Source: Trochalopteron elliotii (taxonomy: Eukaryota > Chordata > Aves > Passeriformes > Leiothrichidae). Taken from it: DNA of 64,000 nucleotides. Where the stretch lies: NCBI GenBank assembly GCA_024734555.1, contig JANPWX010000054.1:10007601-10071600 (forward strand), given 5' to 3'. Each line of letters begins with the position of its first letter. Within the stretch, counting starts at the first letter, position 1. Positions 47,497-59,294 of this stretch are shown here, piece by piece. The notes under the pieces are model-generated. The model searched no databases. It was not told the DNA's origin and saw only the letters and a list, made by a program, of their open reading frames with translations. The translations under genes were made by a program, and so were the position numbers.

Positions 47497-50400
47497 GTAA
47501 GTTGAAGATTAAGACTAAAATGCTACTCCATACACTTAGGGAAAACAGGAATGGAGTGTGCCTGAGCTCTCTTATGTTTTAATGTGTGTGGGCAGGGGGT
47601 AGGGAGAGTCTACTAGCAAAGAAGTGAAGGAAGAAAACAAAATTACATAAATACACAAGTTTTATTTCCTTTTGGCAGCAGCATTAGTTTCCTCTGGCAA
47701 ATATTTGGTATCACACATACAGAAGCATGACAAAATTCAGTACTGAGTGATGAAGGAAGGCTGCATGTTTGGCAGCTGTTCAGAGCTCAGGGCAGAGCTA
47801 ATTGGTTTTGTACCGATTCCATTTCTTCTTTGCATGATGGCAATGATCCATCCAGGTTTGACTTCTGCTCCAGTAGATGCAGTTCTATTTTTAGTCTAGG
47901 GATACTTTCATGCTTTCTGCTGGACAGAGTCCTCTGCTAATATCTGCAAGCTCCACAAGTGAAACTTCTAACCTGACTCTGAAATATTTTCAGTTAATTT
48001 GCTAGAAGCCCAGTTTGTTTTCTTCTAAAACATTTTCCTTTCCAATATGGTGTATAAATACAGATATTCTTTTTCTTTTCCCTTTCCCCTGCATTAGTAC
48101 TGTTATTTAAACTTCTTTCTATAGCTAGTTGCAGGTGTAAAGTCTTTTGAAGAGACCTAAACTTTTACAAATGAAACTCTCTATTCACATGATTATCAGA
48201 ATTCAGTAAAACAAACAGAAAATGTTTAAGGTTCATATGCATTTTGATGTACCACCTCATCTTCTGATGTTCTTTAAAGTTGGTTTGGTGACATTTTATC
48301 TCTTTATGGCATCTGTTTTCCAGTCCAAGGAAACTCAAGGAAAACAATAAAAGTTAAGCTGAAGAAAATGTTTTGCCAAACGAAAACACACTATCTTTTA
48401 GCACTCTGATATTTTCAGAAGTGGCATTAAGAAAATATCTGTGGCTCACTTCTAAAAAGAACACCTTAAAAATCAGAATGTGGAAAGATGCATAACTTAA
48501 AAAAAAAGAAATTAAAATTACAACAGTAATATTACAGATTAGGGATGACAGACCAGAGATACGGCAAGCATATCTCATGATGTTAAACTTTGGGCAGTTT
48601 CTTCATGTCTTTGTGTTTTAAGTAGTTTATTTCTTCAGTGAATTATCTCCTAGAGAGAATGTGAGAATGAATGCTATGTTGAACTTCAGACTCCACAGAA
48701 TAATATCCTAGAGAAATGCATGCTGTTTTTATACTCAGCAATCTCAAAGCTCCTAAAACATATGAGGGCCAATCATACGTGAGAATGTGCTGCAGTGAGT
48801 AGTGGGAATATAATAATTGGATGGAATAAAAAGGCTAAACTCCAATGTCTCAAAAATTTGAGGGTGCCACTAAAGAATGTCCAATCAGAACAATCCAAAA
48901 TATAAGTCGTGACAAACTGACTAAAGACTGGACATGCACAGTCATTTCATAACTAACATGACAAATGCTGATGACAGTTGCTTCTCTTTTGTTAGCTGCT
49001 TTTCCTACTTTGTTTATTCATCTGTGCCTGACTTGCACTCCACACCCTTTCTGTAGTGCATCTCTCTCTCTCTTTTGTAAGAACATATCTGCTCCCAAGA
49101 TCTTAGCATGACTACTAAGATCCTGTGCCATGGAGAAATGTAGTTGGGGGTTAGAAAATACTCTAAAAAGCCTAGGATTTTCTTTATGGCTTTGCTGTAG
49201 GAGAACCACGGCACGGTCTTCAAATAGGAACTGGCATTCTGCTTAAAATCCTCCATGATTCGCTTCCAGGTCTTCTCTCCACATCCATGGTACAGATAAC
49301 AAAACTCCACTGGTCAGTGCAGAAAGACTTTGGTCTGCCCTACAGCCCTCGCTTGGGGTCAGTTTAGCAAGATCAAAACACGATTGTTACTGTTTTCTGG
49401 CTGCTCCATGTGCTCGCTGGCTGCATCCACTGCCTTTGCAGGAAACTATTCTCATCACCGCAGGCAGCACGAGTGAGCAGCTTTGCTGCAGTCAGATCGT
49501 TAAGAAAAGCTGAGCAATCGCAGCAACCGAGTCATTGTCTGGGAGAACTGGGTGCTCTTGAGCAGGTAAAGGCAACAGATCTGAAGCCTGTTATCTTCAA
49601 GACCATCAGGACAGCGCCTGGCCTTAGCACCAAACAACTTTCAGTAAAAAGCCCTTTTGATTGCAGTATCTGATTAGCTTTCATTTCTTTTCCTTTCTTT
49701 CTCCTCTATCTGCTCAAAGGCAGATGCAGAAAAGAAAGCTTAAACAAAAGATAACTGTGAAGAAGATAATGGCAGAGTAAGAAGTCCTACTGCTACACAC
49801 AGTTACTTCCCCCTCCCAAGTAACTTCCATTTCCTTTGCTCCCCATCCAAAAGAAGTTCTTGTGTCTTTGAGGCTGTGGGACAGAGAGGGAATTTGAAGC
49901 TGGTGGTGTGTTTTCTGCTTTCATATCATAGATTTCTTAACTGTCTTGTCTTAAAATATTCTCAGGACACACTTAAGAAAGCAGGGCAAGGCAGGTCTGG
50001 GATGGAGTATGGATTGTTTCTTTCCCACAAAAGAAGTTTACCAGCAAGATAATGTAATATAAAAACTCACAAAGAGAAAGGTTATTAAAAATAAATCCAA
50101 ACCATATAAGGGGTTCCAGAATAGCCTGTGCTGTAGCCATAAACCTTCCACACAAGGGAGAAGATCTCAGCAGTCATGTGTCATTGACCCACCCTTCTGC
50201 TTCTCTCCTCCTCCTTTTCCTCCAGCCAAAAATCCACACTGGACAATCAGATCACTCTCCTTACTTGTAGCAGAGGAAAGATACATATTGTGTGTACATG
50301 AATGTCAGACAGCTCCATGCAAAAGTGAAAACCTGTCTCTCTGTCACTGCTGCAGCTCTACCCAACCAGTTAAAGGCAAACAGTAGCTAAACCCCCAGGG

Positions 50401-50850
50401 TTTAGGACTGACCATTCCCAACATGAGTAAAATGAAATGCACTACCTACTGTGGAGCTGTTTTCAATACTGTGACTCTCTTTGCTTGCAAATATACAGTA
50501 CAAGGGGAAGGTTTTAGGGAGGGGTAAGTTTGACACCAATATCCCATCAAACAGGTAGAATTTGGGCAACATCCTCCTTGTTTGGTGCCGTGCTGGAAAA
50601 TCTGGTTTCTTCTGAACCCTGTCTAGTAAACCAGATGTAGGATTTCTTCTCCTCACCCCAGGCTATGTGCCACCCACAGGAACTGTGATTCTCTCCATGT
50701 CTCAGAGGATATTTTTACTTTGTTGTGGAGCTGCAAGATATAATTTATTACTGACTAAAGACCATGATGAAATCCTATCTTGCTATGTGCTCTATTACTG
50801 TATCATCTGGCCAACTAGAGAATGAGGGAAATCACTACATTTATTTTTTA

Positions 50851-50945
50851 ATGGTGAAACTGAACCATGGGGTAGATTTATGAGTTACCCAAAATCACAG
50901 ACAGGGTCCCAGTCTTGTCTCTGGATGTCCTAAATCCCACTTCAC
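50851..50945 (-). repeat. Probable MIR-type SINE remnant 1
   Basis: 'ggtgaaactgaaccatgggg', 'gagttacccaaaatcacaga' and 'agggtcccagtcttgtctct' follow the order of the reversed MIR core ('gaaactgag...', 'acttgcccaaggtcacacag', then 'agc...ggattcgaaccc'). It is diverged and lacks both ends. A family call needs a profile search. Confidence 0.4.
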
Positions 50946-51439
50946 TGTTAAGCAGTTAATAGATCAGCAGTTCATAGATATTTCCTTCACAGTGCTAAAT
51001 TTGTTTGGCCTCAAACGCATTAAGATCATGCAAAAAAATATTTCTTAGCCTTACAGCCTCACTCATTATTTATTAGCTCTCCACCTAACTTCTTTTGAGA
51101 TCCCACCTCTGCTTCTGAACCACAGTGTAAGACCTCTAGCAAAATGAGCTTTGCTGCATTGGAGCTGGATTGGTGCAGAAGACCTGGAGGCTCCACTATA
51201 CCCAAAGCTGAGTAAGAGTGAACATGGGGTCCAATACATTCTTATTCAAGAAATGACTGGTGTGAAAAGAGCAGAGTAACAGTAAAAAAGAGCCTTTTAT
51301 TTTCCACAGCAATTTGTTGGAGCACTGTCAGAAAACTCTGGACCAAAATTCTGAAACACAATTTCTTTCATCAATGAAGAAAGTGTGGCAAAGATGATAT
51401 AAAATATCCAAATAAGATATATCTAATTTTGGGTAGCAT

Positions 51440-51570
51440 TAGATAAAAATTCCTGTTATTTAGATGTGTAAAATCAGACACAGAGGCAAAAATATTTTGC
51501 CCAAGATTAAACAGCAAGGCAGAAATGGACCTGGAAATAGAAAGCAGGAGTTCAACCTGCTCTGCCTCTT
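51440..51570 (-). repeat. Probable MIR-type SINE remnant 2
   Basis: 'gtgtaaaatcagacacagag', 'attttgcccaagattaaaca' and 'aatagaaagcaggagttcaa', followed by 'cctgctctgcc', follow the reversed MIR core block by block and more closely than remnant 1. It is on the minus strand in the same intron, about 0.5 kb from remnant 1. Confidence 0.5.
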
Positions 51571-53269
51571 GGGGTAACAAGTTTAAAAAAAATAGTGTAA
51601 GATGCTTCAACAGCTTCTTGTTTTCATCCTTTTTTAAAAAGTGAGTCATAGATTTAAGGCTAGGCAATTCCAAATGAAGGACTGAGGCCCACGCTTTGAC
51701 AAAAACAGCAGGCAGTCTGAGACTCTCCAAGTGTCTGAATTTTAAATCTCCCTTCTCACCATTAAGGAGCATTTGAGTGGCTGCCACGGAGACGATGCAG
51801 TCCGGTAACTTCAGAAGTGTTAGTAACTACATAGGCATCAAACATTTGGGGAGCTCTTTATCAGTGAGGTGGAAATAGAAACACATTTGGTGGCCTCAAT
51901 CATTTTCTTCAGGGCACAGCAAGGAGCTGAAGGGGAGCACACAGTGTCTCTCCTGGGGACTGCCTGCAGTGACGTCAGGGCCTTGAGATACAGAGAGATC
52001 TCAGCTCCATTAGCTGGATCATCTTTCATTATCTAGTTTTTATTAGGCACATGCTCTAGAGAATTCAGAATTTGTCCATCTAAGCACTCAGCCTGCAGGA
52101 GCAGGCACTTGTTAGCACTAAGGACTTCAAAGACAGAAGCCCAACTTGTTTAGCCAACCCAGGGGACCCATCATGTGAACATGTAATAAATGTTCTCTTA
52201 TTAGAGTGGATTTAGGGATGCCCAGGGACTGATGATACTCACTACCTCCAACAATGCACAGACAGGAGGAGCTGTGTGATCTGTCCCCAGAGCCAAGAGG
52301 AGAAGGTTGTCAACCATCTCAATTGACATTCCTGGACTTCTCTCCTGGAACTTTTATGATGTGACTATGCATATGTAAAAGTTCCACAGGCTGTTAGCAG
52401 CGACCCAAGACATGCATTCTCCTCAAGTGTGAGCTCCAAACCTCCAAAACTCTGACCAGAGGTGTGCTCTAAGTACTGCAGACAAAGCTGTACCTACGCA
52501 GCTTTGACTGTGTTGAGACTCCTGCTTGAGGCTGTCATTCCTGAGCTCCACTGTCTTGGAAAATCCTTCAAAAATATTAATTTCCCTTTGCCTCATATTA
52601 ATTTGAGCTACGACAAACAATTGTAGTGGTCAAACTTCAAGAAAATTATATTTTTGTTCTAGCAGGTGAGTAGACTGGGGTGTTGCATGGAAAACGTGTC
52701 TTTCCTGTCTGAATGGAGTTGTCTGCTTTTAGCAGATCAGATGTTTCTCAGCAGGCCCATGAAGAATCATGAACTAGCTTAAGGCAAATCAAACTAATTT
52801 AATTTGCAGCTAAATAAGCTTTAAGAGTGGCTTTCCTGATACAGACCTTCTGTTCCAGAGAAATTTCATTCCTACTTAGTGATAATACTGCAATTTAAAA
52901 TAACACCAGATGACAATGATGCCCCTCCCTAGTCACATCAAATACTACTGTGAGCAGAAACAAAACAGCCCATTTTACTGCAGGGCATGTTATGCTGATG
53001 CTTTGTGACTTTTTTTTCTGTTGCAGGAGAGGCAAGTAAGTAACCACAGGAGAGGAGAAATAAGCATTTAATTCGCAGAAAGGGCACACAGCATGGGTGA
53101 AACTTGAAGGAAAACAGATGCAAATTCTGTTTTGAAAGCAGTGAGCAAATCAGTAGAAGCATTATCCTTGCATATACATTAACAGTTCGAAAATAACCTC
53201 ATTCTGACCCCTAACCCTCAAAATACCCTTGTTCAGTTTGCCTTTTTACAGCTACAGAGCTGCCATGCA

Positions 53270-53720
53270 TAATTGAGCAGATTGCCCTGTGAGCTCCTGT
53301 GTACAGCTTCATGCTCACAATCCTCTCCTCTCTCAGCGCTTCCTGACATTCACAGGAACATTACCTCCTCTGTTCCTAAAAAGGGAATTCCCTGCAGCTA
53401 GGAGAAGGACAGACAGTCCCTAAAGGCCCCGGGGGCACCAGCTCTGCCACTTCAGCCTGCAGCTGGCTGCCTGCCTGGGTTGCAGCCTGGTGACCTGCTG
53501 TGAAACCCTGGACACTGCTGTGGGAGACACAGGGAGCAGAGGGTTAGCTAATTCTGCCTTGAGCCTTGTGGGGTTTTCACTTCTAGACTATTTTTAGCTG
53601 ACTGAACAGCTGGCCTTGGAAGCCTGTTTACAGCCTGGAAAGCCTCTTTTTGCTAAACTGTGCTAGGTGTAAGAGCCCTGAGAAAGCCTTAACCCTTTGA
53701 GAGTCATCTCTGAGGCTGCC
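53270..53720. promoter_or_regulatory. MYOZ1: Candidate muscle enhancer in MYOZ1 intron 3
   Basis: A G+C-richer island in AT-rich intron DNA holds a CAGCTG E-box (53460-53465), an exact MEF2 site CTATTTTTAG (53588-53597) and a second CAGCTG E-box (53607-53612) only nine bases after the MEF2 site. MEF2 and MyoD-type factors cooperate at closely spaced sites. The paired arrangement is the best regulatory cluster in the window, but it rests on motif matches alone. Confidence 0.35.
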
Positions 53721-54912
53721 TGAGGTTAATGTATACAGGTAGAATTGCAGCATGAGGAACCACAGATTCATTCAATGTCATTCACGTGTATTTGTTGCAT
53801 CTTTGTGCACCTAACAGCCAATCTCCTAGCCCAACAGGAAAGACTATATGTGATATATAACCCAGGTTACTTGTATTATATAGCTATGTGGGCTGTACTA
53901 TACAAGAGACATCTTTTTAAGTCTGACAGGAGCCAAGTTTTGATGTCACTTATGACCAAAATGTAAAATATTTTTCTGAACATACTGTATTGGTTTCTAT
54001 TCCACACAAGTATTTATTAAAGTTTCTGTGTGCAAAGACAGGATATTGTGCCAAAATGTACACCACAAGGTCTATAAATCCTGCATGGATTACTTGCTCT
54101 TTTACTACATACTGCAGAGGTTGTGCCTTCTAGCCTGCACAAGGGAGAGTGAATAGTCTGCAAAATAAGACCAATTTTTAATTTTACTGATGGATATAAC
54201 TTTCTTTCTTTCTTACCCTGTCAGTTAGATTTGGTTTGCTAATTCACATACTGCTACAAACAAAATTCTTCCTTTTTGTCATTTCCCCTTGTGGTCTCCA
54301 GGAAGTATTTTCTGTTTTCCCAGGCTGCTATCTCTTCAGTTTTTCTCAACATGTAAATACTCCCCAACCTCCCCAAGCAGACCTTCATATATACGGAAAA
54401 CAGGCCAAAAGGCAGACATCTCCCTGGCTTTTATGTTGTCACAGATACCCTGCTGTTCTGGTGGCCTGTAACACTTAATTCCCACACTGTAATTGAGCTG
54501 GGGTTAACTTTGACATGAAAACACTTCCTTTTTCTTGCCCAGCTTGCTTTCCCACAGGTTAGCTAATGTTATCTCTGTTTGGACTTTTACCAGCTCAGGC
54601 AAAAACTAAATTTCCTTTCCTCTCCTCCTGTATTTCACAGTCATCATTGTTGGGGACAACAACACCCTGATCACATAAAATTACTATGAGGCATGTGTAC
54701 TTCCACTGCCACTTCTGCTGTTCCACAATTGCTGCTATACCGAATAAAGGGAATAACTCACAAGAAGTTCTGCCACTGGCTTTGTAACGGAGACACAGAA
54801 CTGGTCAGATCACAAAGACTCAGGAGTTCACACTCTGGGACCCAGCCCTGCAAACACGAACAGACCATGTCCTGTAACAGAGATTCAATTGCACTCTTTT
54901 CTCCTGCCCTAG

Positions 54913-55147
54913 GATCACTTTCAGAAGTTCATCCCACCGGGAGGGCAGTATGGGGAGGATGCTCACGGCTATGCCCACGGGCGGATGGTAGGAGGAATGG
55001 CAGCTGGGCAGCACGGCTCCGGGGGGCAGCAGCATCCCGGTGTCCCTCCTAGGCCCGGAAGCAGGGGAGGCGCTAGAGACGGTGAAGGGGAGCATGCAGG
55101 GAAATCATCTGGAGGTGCTGGAGAAGGAGGTGATGGTACTGACAAAG
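54913..55147 (+). CDS. MYOZ1: MYOZ1 coding exon: glycine-rich central region
   Basis: The exon encodes residues 87-164 plus one base. It opens with DHFQKFIPPGGQYGEDAHGY, which matches the conserved DHFQKFLP of mammals. A Gly/His/Gln-rich low-complexity stretch ending in GGAGEGGDGTDKG follows, as in the calsarcin family, where this part is disordered and varies in sequence. The local G+C content is much higher than in the flanking introns. The acceptor is ctgccctag and the donor AAAG|gtaagt (phase 1). A minus-strand ORF over it is a shadow. Confidence 0.94.
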
Positions 55148-57853
55148 GTAAGTATCTCTCTGCAAGAACAAGAATCTGAAGCTATCCGACTGAGACATTA
55201 ATTTTTAAGAATTAAAGACTTTAGTTAAACTAGATATTGCTGAGGTAAGATAGACAAACTTCCCTCTATTAACAGTAGCCGGATTTAAGGAACCGATAAA
55301 TCATGAGGCCTGTTTATGTATTCTGACTAATCAATAAACTCCAAAAATACAATACAGTCATACATCAAAGAGCCCTGGAAAAACAGGATTCCGTTGTCAT
55401 GTAACACTAAAAGGTTAAAAAGTCAAAGCGAGGAAGACCCATCTTACTTCATCATTTTGAGACCCCACCCCATAAAAAGAACCACCGACCCATTTCAAAG
55501 AACAAACTACGCATGCTTAATGACTTTTTGGCTAATTACCATACGAAGCGGGGAATGGGATGTACCAGAGCTATGAATATGTATTTGTGTTTTGGGTATT
55601 CAATACTCCTGTACATAAAAGACCCTGTGATCATCTGTAAATGGCCCGTGTGTATTTGGGAACTATCCCCGCACGCTGCCCTGCGTCGTAATAAACATAA
55701 ATAAACATACACTTTCTAACTTTAAACTGTTAGAGAGTCTTTGTCCCTCATAGTTGGATATTGGTATTAGATCAATATCCATATTTTTAATATATCAAGA
55801 CCACATGCCAAGCCTAGTCTTAAGGATAAGCAAATTAATCTAACACCTGGATTCTTCCAAACAAAGTTCCAGTGTAAAGTCTGGAAGAGTTGCATTTAGC
55901 TTGATGGTTTTGTTTTTATGCTTCTACGTTGCTCAACCACAGGCAGGAGGCAGAAATACGTCCCTTGACTGGATAACAGAAATTACAGGAAACTTACCTG
56001 CTGAGCTCCTAAGGCTGACAGAGCAGCAGGCCAGTACAGCTATGCCATGCCAGTGTGGCTCTCCTTCCTTCCAAGGGTTTCACACCAGCCACTGCTGGAG
56101 ACAGTGGTATTAACTCTTTAGTCTGATCTGAGTATCAGACCTGAATATCTGAGCCCTGATTTCAAATCAAAGCTTCTGCCTACACAAAGAACACTTTTTA
56201 GATAATCTTCAGAAAGGAACAGCAATATTTCTAGAAGTTATCTGGTAACCACCACTGGGCCACTGAGGCAATATCTTTGTGAGTAAACGTAGTTTTATTC
56301 CAATTTACTCTTTGCCTGATTTTATCCTCTGTTAAGTTTGGCCAGAAATCTCTAGAAACAAACACATAGTATAAGAATCAGCAGATGAAATCATAACTTT
56401 AACACTCCTTACAGGTTTTTACAAAAAAATCAAATTTGCTTGGGAACAAGGAATAAATGCCTTGAGTAACCAAAGGAATGACTTGTAAAATCCAAAGTTT
56501 TTCATTTACATTCTGGAATAATGAGAATTTTATATCAAAATCAGCTTTTACATTTCCTGTGAAAAAGCAATCTGTATAGAGTCTTATAGTCTTCTTATAG
56601 GAGATTTTTCTTCATTGTTATCCTGTGTGCAGGGAGAAGGAGGATTAATGTCATCCTATAGCTTTCACTGCAGAGACAGATCCTAGCTGCTTTTATGTTT
56701 CAACCCTAGCAATCAATTTGCTGGTAAACTGCTTAGTTTAAATACTTCACAAAGAATGAGGGGAGTAGTTCTTACTTTTTTTAATGAAAATTAGATTCTT
56801 GTAAATGTCTGCAATTCTCTGAAAGCAGGAAACCCCAGGACTTGGCATGGTTTGAAATAAGCAAGACAAATAAAGGAGGTGTGATAAAGAGGAAAGATTC
56901 AGATAATAGTGTTCATTCTTTGCCACTTAGTTCATAAGGATTTGTTTTCTACACAAAATGTAGCACCATGAAAGCACCAGGATGTCTCTCTCCATTAACC
57001 TATTATTCCCATCTGCCCTAATCAAGCTAAGCAGATGTCATTGCTCAGGACTTTTAAGGTTTATGAAGGATGAAAATATTGTAAGTGTGCTATATCTCAA
57101 CACAAAACTTATGCTCTTACGAGCAAGGTGGTATTATACACATCTGGGGGAAGGGATGGGAAATGCAAAATGAAATCCCTTATTTGAACTCATTTGCATA
57201 ATGGAGCAGCTAGAAGATAATCTAAAATTTCTAGCAATCAAGTGTCTGACTTTACAACAAAGTGCATCTCTAGTCACTGATAGGATTTTGACTTCCAGTG
57301 AGATACCACATAATATTTGCAAACTGCTTTCAGCCATCCTGAGGTGATCGAGACAGACTTGTCTCTAACATACCAGTTCAGGAGAGGAAAAAGATTAATG
57401 TCTCTTTGTGTAATCACAAAGAAGATGCCATGCCATGTCTGCTATGATCTGACGGAAAATAAAGAAAAGTAAATTAAGAAAATATTTAGCATCTTTCCTC
57501 ATATAAAGCTTCCCCCCTGCTAGTGAAAGAGATAATAAAGTGAGGACTTTGGTTCTTTCTATATGAGCAACCAAAGAGAAGAATGAAAAATTAGCTTTCA
57601 AATATATGCTTTAATGCAAATTCCTGGATGAGTGACTCTTAGACTATGTTACAATCTGCTTTTGTGGATAAGGACAGAAGTGGTGTATGATTGTCTTTTT
57701 AAAACAGAAATCTAACCATAGAAGTTTGTATTGATGTAGGAGTTACAGAATCTGGAAGCAAAGCTGGTGCTACAGCTTCAGTAGCAGGATACAGAAGCAC
57801 AATGCAGTTAGTGTGCCATCTAACTAGACTGCTTTACCTTTCTCTGTTTACAG
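55148..57853 (+). other. MYOZ1: MYOZ1 intron 4 (2.7 kb)
   Basis: The intron runs from gtaagt to ctctgtttacag. Its first quarter is taken up by a probable retroviral LTR (55230-55785). The remainder is AT-rich with no recognised feature. Confidence 0.88.
55230..55785 (+). mobile_element. Probable solo LTR of an endogenous retrovirus
   Basis: The base composition and word use differ from the intron around it. On the + strand there is a TATA-like ACATAAAA (55613-55620), then 'gctgccctgcgtcgtaataa' with AATAAA at 55690-55695 and again at 55700-55705, then 'gttagagagtctttgtccct'. This promoter-then-poly(A) spacing of about 75 bases is typical of an LTR and the sequence resembles avian ERV (possibly ERVL-type) LTRs. 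The right edge has an inverted repeat GGATATTG...CAATATCC (55756-55780), and GATATTG recurs at the left edge near 55233. No gag, pol or env sequence flanks it, so it is probably a solo LTR. The ends and target-site duplication are unresolved. Confidence 0.6.
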
Positions 57854-58013
57854 ATGGAAAGTCAGGAGGCAAAAAGGTTACTATATTTAAAACTTATATT
57901 TCCCCTTGGGAACGAGCGATGGGGATCAGCCCTGAGGACAAAAGTCAGTTCTCCACGGACTTGCTGTCATACAGCCCCAAACCTGATTTCCCCCATTACA
58001 AGTCTTTTAACCG
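57854..58013 (+). CDS. MYOZ1: MYOZ1 coding exon: conserved C-terminal calsarcin region, part 1
   Basis: The exon encodes residues 165-217 and two bases of codon 218. KVTIFKTYISPWERAMGISP (172-191) is the hallmark of the C-terminal calsarcin region, the part that binds alpha-actinin and other Z-disc partners in the family. HYKSFNR at the end begins the first of two FNRT motifs. The acceptor is ctctgtttacag and the donor AACCG|gtaagt (phase 2). All hallmark residues of the mammalian protein in this stretch are retained. Confidence 0.96.
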
Positions 58014-58780
58014 GTAAGTCTTCTTACACAGTGAATGCACTTGATTTATCAAGAGAAAACACAATGATGCTGACCACAGTCCTCCTGTCTTGTGCACTGT
58101 AAATAAGTTCTAGTTGCATGTCATTTTGCTTAGCACAGTCTCCAGTAGATGAAATGTTTGGAAGACTACAAAGACAAAATACATTAAGAGCTGAAGATTT
58201 GAATTCAGATTATGCACAGAAAACCTATGCAGTTGGATAAGAGGACTTCAATCCTATTTGCCTTTCTTTCTCTCCCCATTTGACCAGGAGATGTAGCTTG
58301 CCACTGTTTCTTACTGCATCCCTTTGAAGTTCAAGAGCTCAGGAAAAATGCTTATGATCTGCAGCAATATACTTCACAGCACTTCAGTTTTTTGTTAACC
58401 TCTCTGTACAATTTTTCCACCCATAACCTCACACATCAGTACCAAAGACAAACCCACATCTCAGTCATTTCTGCAATAATATCTGCTACATATATAGAAT
58501 ACTAACAGATGTGAAAGGTGTATGGTTTGATGGAGATTGATGCAAGAAGGGTGAAGAAAGTACACAGCAGTGTATGTGTGTGTTTACATAATTTTTAATA
58601 CATGGGCAATGGATACATCTATGTTCTCATGAAGGATTTGTTGGCCAGTCAACTGCAACAGGAGCAAAATTTAGAATCTTGATAAGTTTGATTTTATAAA
58701 GTTGACTTATAAATTGATTTTATAAATCCTGTTGTTTAGCTATGCTCTGTTTGCTAACTCCATGTATTCCCCTATGCCAG
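58014..58780 (+). other. MYOZ1: MYOZ1 intron 5
   Basis: A 767-base intron from gtaagt to tatgccag, AT-rich, without recognised features. Confidence 0.92.
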
Positions 58781-59012
58781 GACTGCCATGCCTTATGGGG
58801 GTTATGAGAAAGCAGCCAAACGGATGACCTTCAAAGTGCCTCAGTTTGATATCTGCCCTTTGCTCCCAGAATCTCTCATGATATATAATCAAAATTTCAG
58901 CAAAAGACCCTCCTTCAACAGAACCCCAATACCTTGGATGCCTTCAGGAGACTTCTCAGAGTACCAGACTACAGCCAGTGTGCCAGTATGTGGTGAAACA
59001 GAGGAGCTGTAA
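58781..59012 (+). CDS. MYOZ1: MYOZ1 last coding exon with C-terminal PDZ ligand
   Basis: The exon encodes residues 218-294 and the stop TAA (59010-59012). TAMPYGGYEKAAKRMTF (219-235) and FSKRPSFNRTPIPWMPSG (257-274) are conserved family blocks. The last five residues, ETEEL, form the acidic C-terminal PDZ ligand that myozenins, myotilin and palladin share and that binds enigma-family PDZ domains such as ZASP. The exon follows acceptor cctatgccag and is complete; the protein of 294 residues is close to the mammalian length of 299. Confidence 0.97.
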
Positions 59013-59294
59013 ATCTCCACTGCCAACATCTTCCCTTTTTTCTCAGCCCTTTCCATTTGCAAGTTGATAGTGAGGAGCAGAAAAGTGCAACTCTAGTTCT
59101 GTCAGTGCTTCCTTTCTTTTGCCCATAGCCAAGACAAGTCCCTAGCAGGTTCTATACTTCTCTTCACTGTATGGTTAATCTAAATCAGACACAGTTTGAG
59201 GAAAAGGAGCTTTTTATTCACCAGCACATAAGAGGCCAAGACTAAGGAAGTGTTTTTCTGTTTAGCAACGCTACATGCTGCCTGTCTGATTGAT
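59013..59294 (+). other. MYOZ1: MYOZ1 3' UTR
   Basis: A short untranslated region of about 0.3 kb between the stop and the polyadenylation signal. No open frame of note. Confidence 0.75.

Larger units (their letters stand above)
47497..54912 (+). other. MYOZ1: MYOZ1 intron 3 (7.4 kb)
   Basis: The largest MYOZ1 intron (gtaagt to ctgccctag). It contains two probable ancient MIR-type SINE fragments (about 50.85 and 51.44 kb) and a candidate enhancer (53.27-53.72 kb). The rest is unique-looking. The 138-codon minus-strand ORF at 51371-51787 overlaps the second SINE remnant and is not a gene. Confidence 0.85.

Noticed and set aside
51371..51787. 138-codon minus-strand ORF
   Set aside because: It overlaps a probable MIR-type SINE remnant in an intron and has no conserved motif.
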